A stretch of DNA of 64,000 nt from positions 124,001 through 188,000 of the forward strand of contig NZ_JBANET010000005.1 in the NCBI RefSeq assembly GCF_037026685.1, written 5' to 3'. Both the position numbers and the translations under genes were made by a program. The first letter of the stretch is position 1. Each line of letters begins with the position of its first letter. The notes below the pieces were generated by a model, which saw only the letters and a program-made list of their open reading frames with translations, had not been told where the DNA came from and did not search any database. This document shows positions 42,071 to 49,107 of the stretch, piece after piece. This DNA is from Orrella sp037026685. Lineage in GTDB: Bacteria > Pseudomonadota > Gammaproteobacteria > Burkholderiales > Burkholderiaceae_B.

Positions 42071-43039
42071 ATGGATGCGATCAAGCGTTTCATCCTGCCC
42101 GCGCTGGCGGCGCTGGCCCTGGGCGGCGCGGCGCAAGCCCAGGACTACCCCGAGCGGCCCGTCACCATCGTGGTGCCCGTGCCGCCGGGGGGCATCGTCG
42201 ACATGGCCGCGCGCCTGGCCAGCGAGCCGCTGACCACGGCGCTGGGCCAGCCGGTGGTCATCGACAATCGCGCCGGCGCCAGCGGCAACATCGCCTATGG
42301 CATGGTGGCCGGCGCCCGGCCCGACGGCTACACGCTGCTGGCCTCGTACTCGATGTATCACGTAGGCAATCCGTCCATGTTTACCAACCTGCGCTGGAAC
42401 GCCCAGTCCTTCGAGCCGGTGGGCATGGTGGCCGTGGCGCCGCACGTGGTGGTGGTGCATCCCTCGCTGCCGGTGCACAGCCTCAAGGAACTGGCCGAAT
42501 ACGCCAGGCGCCATCCCGGCGAGGTCAACTATGCCTCGCAGGGCAGCGGCTCGGTGCCGCACGTGGGCACCGAGCTGTTCAAGCAGATGACCGGGGCGGA
42601 CCTGACCCACGTGCCCTACAAGGGCTCGGGCCCGGCCATCCAGGACGTGCTCTCGGGCCGCGTGCAGCTGTTCATCACCACGCCGCCCTCGGTCATGGGC
42701 CACATCCAGCAAGGCAAGCTGCGCGCCATCGCCGTGGCGGGCAAGACGCGCCATCCCATGATCCCCGAGGTGCCCACCTCGGCCGAGCAGGGCTTTGCCG
42801 GCTTCGAGCTGGATGCCTGGGTGGCGCTGTTCGCGCCGGCCGGCACGCCGCGGCCCGCCATCGACAAGCTGGGCGCGGCGCTGCAGGCGGGGCTGGCGCG
42901 CGAGCAAACCCGCGCCAAGGCCGAGGCGGCCGGGGTGCAGGTGCGCTACCAGGGGCCGGACGAACTGGGCGAGACGGTGCGGGCCGACACGGCGTACTGG
43001 TCCAAGGTGATCGAGTCGGCCGGCATCGTGGCGAACTGA
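42071..43039 (+). CDS. TctC/Bug-family periplasmic receptor, orphan
   Basis: A 322-residue receptor with a signal peptide ending AQA. It has the Bug blocks YPERPVTIVVPVPPGG, NRAGASGNIAYG and HVPYKGSGPAIQDVLSGRVQ. No TctA or TctB gene is adjacent. In Bordetella such unlinked Bug proteins are numerous and some act in sensing rather than transport (known for the family). It follows the MetE-like gene closely, so the two likely share a message. Confidence 0.92.
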   Translation: MDAIKRFILPALAALALGGAAQAQDYPERPVTIVVPVPPGGIVDMAARLASEPLTTALGQPVVIDNRAGASGNIAYGMVAGARPDGYTLLASYSMYHVGNPSMFTNLRWNAQSFEPVGMVAVAPHVVVVHPSLPVHSLKELAEYARRHPGEVNYASQGSGSVPHVGTELFKQMTGADLTHVPYKGSGPAIQDVLSGRVQLFITTPPSVMGHIQQGKLRAIAVAGKTRHPMIPEVPTSAEQGFAGFELDAWVALFAPAGTPRPAIDKLGAALQAGLAREQTRAKAEAAGVQVRYQGPDELGETVRADTAYWSKVIESAGIVAN

Positions 43040-43055
43040 CCGGCGGCCCGGCGGC

Positions 43056-43128
43056 AAAAAAAGAGCGGCACTCCCGTTTCCGGAGGAAAGAGAGCCGCCG
43101 CGCTGAAAACCCGCGGCACCGGCCGCGG
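43056..43128 (-). terminator. Tandem minus-strand terminator hairpins in the 43040-43376 gap
   Basis: Read on the minus strand, CCGCGG (43128-43123) pairs with CCGCGG (43116-43111) and is followed by GTTTT. Next, GCGGC and CTC (43098-43090) pair with GAG and GCCGC (43073-43065), with an inner TTTCC/GGAAA stem (43077-43089), and seven T's follow (43062-43056). The second is a strong intrinsic terminator, yet no annotated minus-strand gene lies upstream of it. On the plus strand the stems may cap the Bug receptor message but lack a T-run. Confidence 0.65.
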
Positions 43129-43129
43129 A

Positions 43130-43351
43130 TCAAGGGGAAGGTGCACGCACCACGATGGTTCGCATCCTGGCGCCTGCACCAAGATGGAAGTCTACGGGAA
43201 AACGCGGCACCACATCGGGCAGGGTGCGCATATCTTTGTGCAAATCTGTAAGGTCAAGAGGGAAGCTGCGGGCACCGGCATGAATTCCCTTCATGCCGCA
43301 AGCGCGCAATATCGTTTGATGCGCCCCGGGCCGCTCCGCTGCAATAGGCAT
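43130..43351 (-). CDS. Possible small protein ending at the minus-strand terminators (uncertain)
   Basis: A 73-residue open frame starts at an ATG with AAGGA 8 bp upstream and stops 2 bp before the first terminator hairpin. I recognise no family. Roughly half its third codon positions are A or T, unlike the strongly G/C-ending genes around it, which argues against a native protein. The alternative is a small RNA: TTGACC at 43257-43252 on the minus strand could drive a transcript of about 170 nt to the same terminator. Confidence 0.25.
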   Translation of the reverse strand: MPIAAERPGAHQTILRACGMKGIHAGARSFPLDLTDLHKDMRTLPDVVPRFPVDFHLGAGARMRTIVVRAPSP

Positions 43352-43376
43352 CTGTTCATCCTTCAACGGAAAGCAC

Positions 43377-43742
43377 ATGCCAGAAATCTTCGTAGCACGC
43401 TCGGAACAGCTGGGCGAGGGCGCTCGCCAATTCATCGAACATGCCGGCCAGCAAATCGGCGTCATGCGGGTCCAGGGCCGGCTGGTGGCCTACCTGAACG
43501 TCTGCCCGCACCAGGGCGGCCCGGTTTGCGAAGGCATGATGATCCACCGGGTCGAGGAAGTCATCGACGAGGACCGCTGCTACCAGGGCATGCGCTTCGA
43601 CCCCCAGACCCTGCACATCGTCTGTCCCTGGCATGGCTGGGAGTTCGACGCGGCCACCGGCGCCAGCGCCGGCGACGGCCAATGGTCGCTGCGGCGCTTT
43701 GAGGTCCTCGAGCGCGCGGGGGAAATCTATGTGCAGGTCTGA
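43377..43742 (+). CDS. Small Rieske [2Fe-2S] protein
   Basis: A 121-residue ferredoxin-like protein. Cluster ligands are C and H in NVCPHQGGP and C and H in CPWHGWEFD. About 37 residues separate the first His from the second Cys pair, against roughly 15-17 in typical Rieske ferredoxins, and the insert holds two more cysteines. No oxygenase alpha subunit is nearby. It is likely an electron carrier for an unidentified oxygenase or reductase. It overlaps the next gene by 14 bp. Confidence 0.87.
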   Translation: MPEIFVARSEQLGEGARQFIEHAGQQIGVMRVQGRLVAYLNVCPHQGGPVCEGMMIHRVEEVIDEDRCYQGMRFDPQTLHIVCPWHGWEFDAATGASAGDGQWSLRRFEVLERAGEIYVQV

Positions 43743-44058
43743 GGCCGCGCAGGCGCTGGCCGGCCTGGACGGGGCGCAGCTCAGCGACGCCCTGCAGGCG
43801 CTGGCGAGCCGGCTCGAGGACAGCGTCGCCGGCGGTCCTGCGCTGGGGCTGCGCTTCGAGGCCGTGCAGGCCATGTTCTCGGCCCTGTGCGCCGTCTACG
43901 GCGCCGATGCCGAGCGGCTCGGCCGGGTCACGCCCCTGGCGCCGGGCGAGCGGAGCAATTCCACCAATGTGCTGATCGCCACGACCGGTCTGCTGCGCGG
44001 CGCCAATCTCGAACTGTTCGAGCTGGGCATGTGGCAGTCCTGGTCCGGCATGAAATAA
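43729..44058 (+). CDS. Hypothetical protein between the Rieske protein and the amidohydrolase
   Basis: A 109-residue soluble protein I do not recognise. It is helix-rich with a run of Leu/Ala heptads (LAGLDGAQLSDALQALASRL) and a more polar C-terminal half ending in GMWQSWSGMK. Third-position GC is high, so it is probably real. It overlaps the end of the Rieske gene and is 15 bp ahead of the amidohydrolase, which makes it a likely accessory protein of the same pathway. Confidence 0.72.
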   Translation: MCRSEAAQALAGLDGAQLSDALQALASRLEDSVAGGPALGLRFEAVQAMFSALCAVYGADAERLGRVTPLAPGERSNSTNVLIATTGLLRGANLELFELGMWQSWSGMK

Positions 44059-44073
44059 ACCAGGGAGACCGAA

Positions 44074-45315
44074 ATGCTCATTCATTCCAGCGAAACCGCC
44101 TATCACCGCCAGATCGACAACTTCCACACCGGCGAGCACCTGGCCAATGCGCGGCGGCAGGCCGAGGCCCGCGGCCTGGACGAGGTGCTGATCGTCGACG
44201 TGGATTGCCATCACTACGAAACCGACAACCTGCTTCCCATCATCGAATACATCGAGGACCCCGTGCTGCGCCAGACGGCGCTGAACATGTACCAGTACAA
44301 GGGCGCCAACGCGGTGCTGTTCGACCAGCCCGGCTACCAGGACGTGGGCGGGCGGGTCACGCGCTACATGACCCGCAAGGGCGAGGCCGTCCAGGCCAGC
44401 GGCGCGCAGCGCGACGTCATGCAGGCCCATCGCTGGATGGACGCAATGAGCGTGGACTACGCCTGCCTGTTTCCCACGCCCATGCTGTTCCTGGGCCTGC
44501 ATCCGCAGGTCGAGGTCGAGGTCAACATGGCGCGCGCCTACAACCGCTGGATGGTCGAGCACGTGCTGGCGCACAACGACCGCATGCGCTCGATGCTCTA
44601 TCTGCCCTTCAACGACCCGCAGGCATCCTACGAGATGGTCAAGCGATACGCCGGCACCAAGGGCGTGATCGGCTTCATGGTGGTGTCCACGCGTTACAAG
44701 CCCATCCACCACAACGACTACATGAAGACCTACCGGCTGCTCGAGGAGACCGGGCTGCCGATCTCCTTTCATGCTTCGTACCACTGGAACGATCCGCTGG
44801 CCTCGCTGGCCAACCGTTTCATCACCGCGCATGCGGTGGGCTTTACCTTCTTTAACGCGGTGCACTGTGCCAACTGGGTGGTCAACGGCCTGCCCGAGCG
44901 CTTTCCCAGGCTCAAGGTGATCTGGATCGAATCGGGCCTGGCCTGGATTCCCTGGCTGATGCAGCGGCTGGACCACGACTATCGCATGCGCCAGTCGGAA
45001 TGCCCGTCGCTCAAGCGCCTGCCCAGCGAATACATGCGGGAGATGTACTACACCAGCCAGCCCATGGAAATGGTCAACAACCGCGAGGCGCTGGAGCTGA
45101 CCTTCAAGATGATCGACGCGCCCACGCAGCTGCTGTACTCCTCGGACTACCCGCATTGGGACATGGACCTGCCCAGCGTCATCTGGGACCTGCCCTTCCT
45201 GTCCGAGCAGGAGCGGCGCCAGATCCTGGGCGGCAATGCCCAGCGTGTGTTCAACCTGGACGTCTCCAGCCGCTTCCCGGCGGGGCAGGCGTCGGCGGCG
45301 CCCGCGATGGCCTGA
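44074..45315 (+). CDS. Amidohydrolase family 2 metal-dependent hydrolase/decarboxylase
   Basis: A 413-residue TIM-barrel enzyme. The metal-binding start is VDVDCHHYE, a middle His lies in PISFHASYHW and the C-terminal Asp in LLYSSDYPHWDMD. Members of this branch hydrolyse or decarboxylate ring-derived acids. A good ribosome site (AGGGAG) precedes it. With the Rieske and unknown small proteins it forms a compact operon whose substrate is not deducible. Confidence 0.9.
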   Translation: MLIHSSETAYHRQIDNFHTGEHLANARRQAEARGLDEVLIVDVDCHHYETDNLLPIIEYIEDPVLRQTALNMYQYKGANAVLFDQPGYQDVGGRVTRYMTRKGEAVQASGAQRDVMQAHRWMDAMSVDYACLFPTPMLFLGLHPQVEVEVNMARAYNRWMVEHVLAHNDRMRSMLYLPFNDPQASYEMVKRYAGTKGVIGFMVVSTRYKPIHHNDYMKTYRLLEETGLPISFHASYHWNDPLASLANRFITAHAVGFTFFNAVHCANWVVNGLPERFPRLKVIWIESGLAWIPWLMQRLDHDYRMRQSECPSLKRLPSEYMREMYYTSQPMEMVNNREALELTFKMIDAPTQLLYSSDYPHWDMDLPSVIWDLPFLSEQERRQILGGNAQRVFNLDVSSRFPAGQASAAPAMA

Positions 45316-45405
45316 GGCCGCCAAGGCGCGCTGAATTAGAATCCCTGCCAGACGGGCGCGCCGGCCTGGCCACCCGTTGCACAGAACAAAAGCAAGGGAG
45401 ACGGC

Positions 45406-46401
45406 ATGGCAGGCAAGGGCGGTCCGGGCGCGCAGCCCGGCGCGGATCCATCGCAGGACGAAGCAGGCGGATGGGACGAGGATGCCGACGCGGCCCGCCC
45501 GGGACGGCGCTTGCGCACGCTGGCGCCTTCGCTGTCCAGCCTGCGCGCCTTCGAGGCGGTGGCGCGCCGGCGCAGTTTCACCAAGGCCGCGCAGGAACTG
45601 AACCTGACGCAAACGGCGGTCAGCCACCAGGTCCGCAAGCTCGAGGACAGGCTGGGCACGCAGCTGTTCATCCGCGACCGCGACGGCGTGCGCCTGGCCG
45701 CGCCGGGCCGGGAATACCTGGTGGCGGTGCGCCAGGCGCTGAACGTGCTGTCGATGGCCACGCAGCGCATGCTCGATCGCGGCGACGAGGAAAGCCTGTC
45801 CATCGTCTCGCTGGCGGCCTTCGGCATCAAGTGCCTGATGCCGCTGCTGCCGGACTTCCGGCGCCGCTACCCGCATATCGTCATCCGCTTCGATACGGTC
45901 ATCTCGTTCGACGCGGCCGCCGTCTACGACTACGACGTGGCGATACGCTACGGCAACGGCAACTGGAGCGGCCTGGCCGCCCACAAGGTGGCGCAGGAGG
46001 AGCTTTTCCCTGTGTGCAGCCCCGCCATGCTGGCCCGCTCGCCGATCGCCTGCGCGCGCGACATGCTGCGCCACACAGGCATCGTCACCAGCTCGGTGGT
46101 GTTTCGCGACGACTGGCCGGAATGGCTGGCGCTGTTCGATTGCACGGTGGAGGATTTCAGCGACCTGGTGCGCTGCGACACCATGCTGGCGGCCTCGCAG
46201 GCCGCCATCGACGGCCTGGGCATCGCCATGGGGCGCACGCCGCTGGTCAACCGCGATATCGAGGAAGGCCGCCTGGTGGAATTGTGCGGGCATCGCCTGA
46301 AGTCCGATACCGGCTATTACCTCACCAGTTCGGAGAGCCGCGCGCAGCGCAGGCCCGTGCAGCTGTTCACGCAATGGCTGCTAGACCGGTTCCACCGCTA
46401 G
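45406..46401 (+). CDS. LysR family transcriptional regulator (GcvA-like)
   Basis: A 331-residue regulator. The HTH covers about residues 38-97 (LRAFEAVARRRSFTKAAQEL, LTQTAVSHQVRKLE) and is followed by a substrate-binding domain of the GcvA type. It has an Asp/Gly/Ala-rich 35-residue extension before the HTH. The ATG at 45406 has AAGGGAG before it, so the extension is probably translated. It follows the amidohydrolase on the same strand and probably regulates it or the adjacent Bug receptor. Confidence 0.92.
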   Translation: MAGKGGPGAQPGADPSQDEAGGWDEDADAARPGRRLRTLAPSLSSLRAFEAVARRRSFTKAAQELNLTQTAVSHQVRKLEDRLGTQLFIRDRDGVRLAAPGREYLVAVRQALNVLSMATQRMLDRGDEESLSIVSLAAFGIKCLMPLLPDFRRRYPHIVIRFDTVISFDAAAVYDYDVAIRYGNGNWSGLAAHKVAQEELFPVCSPAMLARSPIACARDMLRHTGIVTSSVVFRDDWPEWLALFDCTVEDFSDLVRCDTMLAASQAAIDGLGIAMGRTPLVNRDIEEGRLVELCGHRLKSDTGYYLTSSESRAQRRPVQLFTQWLLDRFHR

Positions 46402-46470
46402 CGCGTGGGCCGGCCCGCGCGCGGCGGACCGGCGGGCGGGATCACCCAGCCTGAACGGATCGCGCAGCCC

Positions 46471-47472
46471 TCAGTTCGGCGCGATGTTCATCTTTTCGAT
46501 CAGCGGCGGCCAGATGCGCCGTTCGCGCTCCATCAGCGCCCGCAGCTGCTCGGGCGTGCTGGGCGTGGGCCGGATGTCCAGCGTGGCGAAGGTGCGCTTG
46601 ACTTCCTGCGTATCCAGCGCCTGCAGCAGCGCCCGGCTCAGCGTGGAGACGACCGCGGGCGGTACCCCGGCTGGCGCGACCAGTCCCCAGGCGGTGCCCT
46701 CGTCCAGCTCGGGGATGGGCACGCCTTCCTCGCTGAAGGTCGGCACCTGCGGCAGCGCCGGCGAGCGGCTTGCGCCGGTCACGGCCACCGGGCGCAGCTT
46801 GCCCGAGTCCAGGAAACCCTGGGCCGAGCCGGTGCCGGTGGTCATGATGAAGGACACGCGCCCGCCAGCCACGTCCACCAGCGCCGGCCCCGTGCCCTTG
46901 TAGGGAATGTGCCGGATGTCCAGGTCCTGGTGCAGGCGCAGCAGTTCCGGCCCGATGTGGGTGGGCAGCTGCCCGATGCCGCCGGCCGAAGCGAAGGACA
47001 GCTCGCCGGGCCGCTTGCGGGCCAGCTCGATCAGCTCGCGGGCGGTTTTCACCGGCAGCGCCTCGTTGACCAGCAGGAAGATGGAGCCGCGCGCGGCCAG
47101 GCCGATGGGCGTGAAATCGGTGCGCACGTCATAGGGCAGCGACGGCTCCAGCAAGGGCTGGATGGCGAAGGTGGCGGCGATCTCGTGAAACAGCACCGTA
47201 TAGCCGTCGGGCCTGGCCCGGGCCAGCGCGGTGGTGGCGATCACGCCGCCCGCGCCAGGCTTGTTCTCCACCACCACCTGCTGGCCCAGGATCTCGCCCA
47301 TCTTGCCGGCCACCACCCGGCCCAGCAGATCGGTCGGCCCGCCCACGGCAAAAGGGATGATCATGGTGACCGGCCGGTCGGGATACGCGGCCAGGGCGCC
47401 GCCGCTACAGGCCGCCAGGGCCATGCCTATCCAGCAGGCGATGCCCGCCCGCCAATGCCGCGGCTTTTTCAT
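46471..47472 (-). CDS. TctC/Bug-family periplasmic receptor, orphan
   Basis: A 333-residue receptor. The ATG at 47472 follows an AGGAG site and opens a signal sequence (WIGMALAACSGGALA) with a possible lipobox LAAC. Bug blocks are YPDRPVTMIIPFAVGGPTDLL, given here as YPDRPVTMI and FAVGGPTD, NKPGAGGVIATTALA and HIPYKGTGPALVDVAGGRV. No permease partner is adjacent. It converges on the LysR gene, with which it may be functionally paired. Confidence 0.9.
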   Translation of the reverse strand: MKKPRHWRAGIACWIGMALAACSGGALAAYPDRPVTMIIPFAVGGPTDLLGRVVAGKMGEILGQQVVVENKPGAGGVIATTALARARPDGYTVLFHEIAATFAIQPLLEPSLPYDVRTDFTPIGLAARGSIFLLVNEALPVKTARELIELARKRPGELSFASAGGIGQLPTHIGPELLRLHQDLDIRHIPYKGTGPALVDVAGGRVSFIMTTGTGSAQGFLDSGKLRPVAVTGASRSPALPQVPTFSEEGVPIPELDEGTAWGLVAPAGVPPAVVSTLSRALLQALDTQEVKRTFATLDIRPTPSTPEQLRALMERERRIWPPLIEKMNIAPN

Positions 47473-47808
47473 GTCGTCTTCTCCTTGCTTTGGTTCGTGC
47501 CGCGGCGCCGCACGCGCGAGTTCCACGGCGGCGGGCAAGCGGCTTCGTTCTTGTGGGAAGGGCTACGTTAGGAGGCCGGCTCGGCAGGCCGCAAACGATA
47601 CTTTTGCCTGCCGGCATGATCGTTTTTCATCGTGTGCCGCCTGCGGCGGCCGGGCGCGCGCCGATTGCCGCCGAACTTACGACTTCATGTCGCAAAACCA
47701 TACAAAATCTTGCAACTGGGCAGCGCGCGGCCGATACCATGGAAAATAGGGCCTCATGGCCGAGCGCCCTCTGACCGCTACATGGATACGCCGAACAAGG
47801 AGAAGTAG
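47473..47808. promoter_or_regulatory. 336-bp divergent region upstream of a Bug receptor and the OmpA-like lipoprotein
   Basis: No gene is visible. The right part is relatively AT-rich. TTGCAA at 47710-47715 with a 17-bp spacer and GATACC at 47733-47738 is the best plus-strand promoter for the lipoprotein, about 70 bp before its ATG, and is only moderate. AAGGAG at 47797-47802 is that gene's ribosome site. Short related blocks (ACGATACTTTT, ATCGTTTTTC) near 47595-47630 have no clear meaning. Confidence 0.35.
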
Positions 47809-48456
47809 ATGAATCGACGCATACTCAACAAGATCACCATTGCCTGCGCCGTTGGCGTGCTTGCGGCCGGCTGCGCCACCGAACAGCAGAACCGCGCCGC
47901 CATCGGCACGGGCGCCGGCGCGGCGCTGGGAGCGGGCCTGGGCGCGCTGATCGGCGACAGCTCCAGGGCGGCGGCCATCGGCGCGGGCATCGGCGCGGTC
48001 GCCGGCGGCGTGGTGGGCTACAACTGGGGCGGCATCAAGCGCGACGTCGAACAGTCCGGCGCCACCGGCCTGGGCATCGACGTCATCGAGCAGCCCGACG
48101 GCACCCTGAAAGTCAACATCCCCAGCAACGTCTCTTTCGACACCAACAGCTTCGCGCTCAAGCCCGAACTGCTGCCGGTGCTCGATAGCGTGGCGCGCGC
48201 CCTCAAGCAGCATCCGCAGGTACGCGCCAAGGTGGTCGGCCATACCGACAGCACCGGCCAGCTTGCCTACAACCAGAAGCTGTCGGAAAACCGCGCGCGC
48301 GCGGTCACCGAGTACCTGACGCGCCAGGGCGTGCCGCAGGCCGAGCTGATGGCCGAGGGCCGCGGGCCGAACGATCCCATCGCCGACAACGGCACGGCCG
48401 AGGGCCGCGCGGCCAACCGCCGCGTGGAGATCTTCCTGTACGCGGTGCAGCAGTAA
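47809..48456 (+). CDS. OmpA-family outer membrane lipoprotein (YiaD-like)
   Basis: A 215-residue lipoprotein. The signal sequence ends in the lipobox LAAGC. A glycine-zipper segment follows (GTGAGAALGAGLGALIG, GAGIGAVAGGVVGY), then a C-terminal OmpA peptidoglycan-binding domain with the diagnostic Asp/Arg in VVGHTDSTG and SENRARAV. It tethers the outer membrane to peptidoglycan. It stands alone, converging on the Rdx gene. Confidence 0.94.
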   Translation: MNRRILNKITIACAVGVLAAGCATEQQNRAAIGTGAGAALGAGLGALIGDSSRAAAIGAGIGAVAGGVVGYNWGGIKRDVEQSGATGLGIDVIEQPDGTLKVNIPSNVSFDTNSFALKPELLPVLDSVARALKQHPQVRAKVVGHTDSTGQLAYNQKLSENRARAVTEYLTRQGVPQAELMAEGRGPNDPIADNGTAEGRAANRRVEIFLYAVQQ

Positions 48457-48476
48457 GCGCCGGGCGGGCGCACCGG

Positions 48477-48785
48477 CTAGGGACCCGGCTGGCCGTGGTC
48501 CCGGTCCACGTGGCCCAGGTCGCGCCCGGGATCCAGCCGGTCGCGCACCAGGCGCTTGAGCGTCTTGGCGTCGGGAAAGCCGCCGTCGCGCTTGCGCTCC
48601 CACAGGCACTGGCCCTCGTAGCGCACTTCAAAAATGCCGCCCGTGCCGGGCACCAGCGCCACTTCGCCCAGGTCGGTGCCGAAGGTGGACAGCAGTTCCT
48701 GCGCCATCCAGGCGGCCCGCAGCAGCCATTGGCATTGGGTGCAGTAGTGGATGGACAGGCGGGGCGGGGTGGCGGGGGGTGTCAT
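48477..48785 (-). CDS. SelT/SelW/SelH (Rdx) family protein
   Basis: A 102-residue thioredoxin-like protein. The CxxC redox motif is YCTQCQWLLRAAW, where selenoprotein W homologues have Cys-x-x-Sec; both positions are cysteine here. GTGGIFEVRYEGQ and LKRLVRDRL are family blocks. The C-terminal 15 residues (DLGHVDRDHGQPGP) extend beyond the usual end. Its cellular substrate is unknown. Confidence 0.9.
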   Translation of the reverse strand: MTPPATPPRLSIHYCTQCQWLLRAAWMAQELLSTFGTDLGEVALVPGTGGIFEVRYEGQCLWERKRDGGFPDAKTLKRLVRDRLDPGRDLGHVDRDHGQPGP

Positions 48786-48822
48786 GGCGGGTGGTGGCGT
48801 GCCAGTCGATCAGGGATGAAAA

Positions 48823-49047
48823 TCAAAAGCCGATCCGCATAGGATCCGTGATTGAAGATGCCTTCTCCCGAAGCGGAAAATCGGGGAAAGCCCCTGCAAG
48901 CTTCTCGGCGGCGGCAGGCCACGTGCCATGAACGTGGCGGCGGACCAAATCGGCGACCCACCGGCTTTTCGACATGCCGCTTGCCTTGGCGGCTTGTTGC
49001 ACCAAGGCGTGGGTTTCCTCGTCGAGATGAAACGTGATTCGTGACAT
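48823..49047 (-). CDS. Ribbon-helix-helix DNA-binding protein (CopG-like), orphan antitoxin type
   Basis: A 74-residue protein beginning SRITFHLDEETHALVQQAAK then SGMSKSRWVADLVRR, the beta-helix-helix pattern of CopG/ParD-like antitoxins and repressors. No toxin gene (PIN, RelE or other) follows; the next minus-strand gene is the Rdx protein. It may be a degraded module or a solitary repressor. The region 48786-49100 is somewhat less GC-rich than its surroundings. Confidence 0.8.
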   Translation of the reverse strand: MSRITFHLDEETHALVQQAAKASGMSKSRWVADLVRRHVHGTWPAAAEKLAGAFPDFPLREKASSITDPMRIGF

Positions 49048-49107
49048 GCCAAGCCTCTCAAAGCATATGCCGGACTATACGTGCCTGGCCGGCCGCAAAC
49101 AACGTCC

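Noticed and set aside
43561..46374. A 937-codon minus-strand open frame opposite the Rieske, amidohydrolase and LysR genes
   Set aside because: No family motifs, extreme His/Arg/Gly/Ala content and complete overlap with recognisable genes mark it as an antisense shadow.
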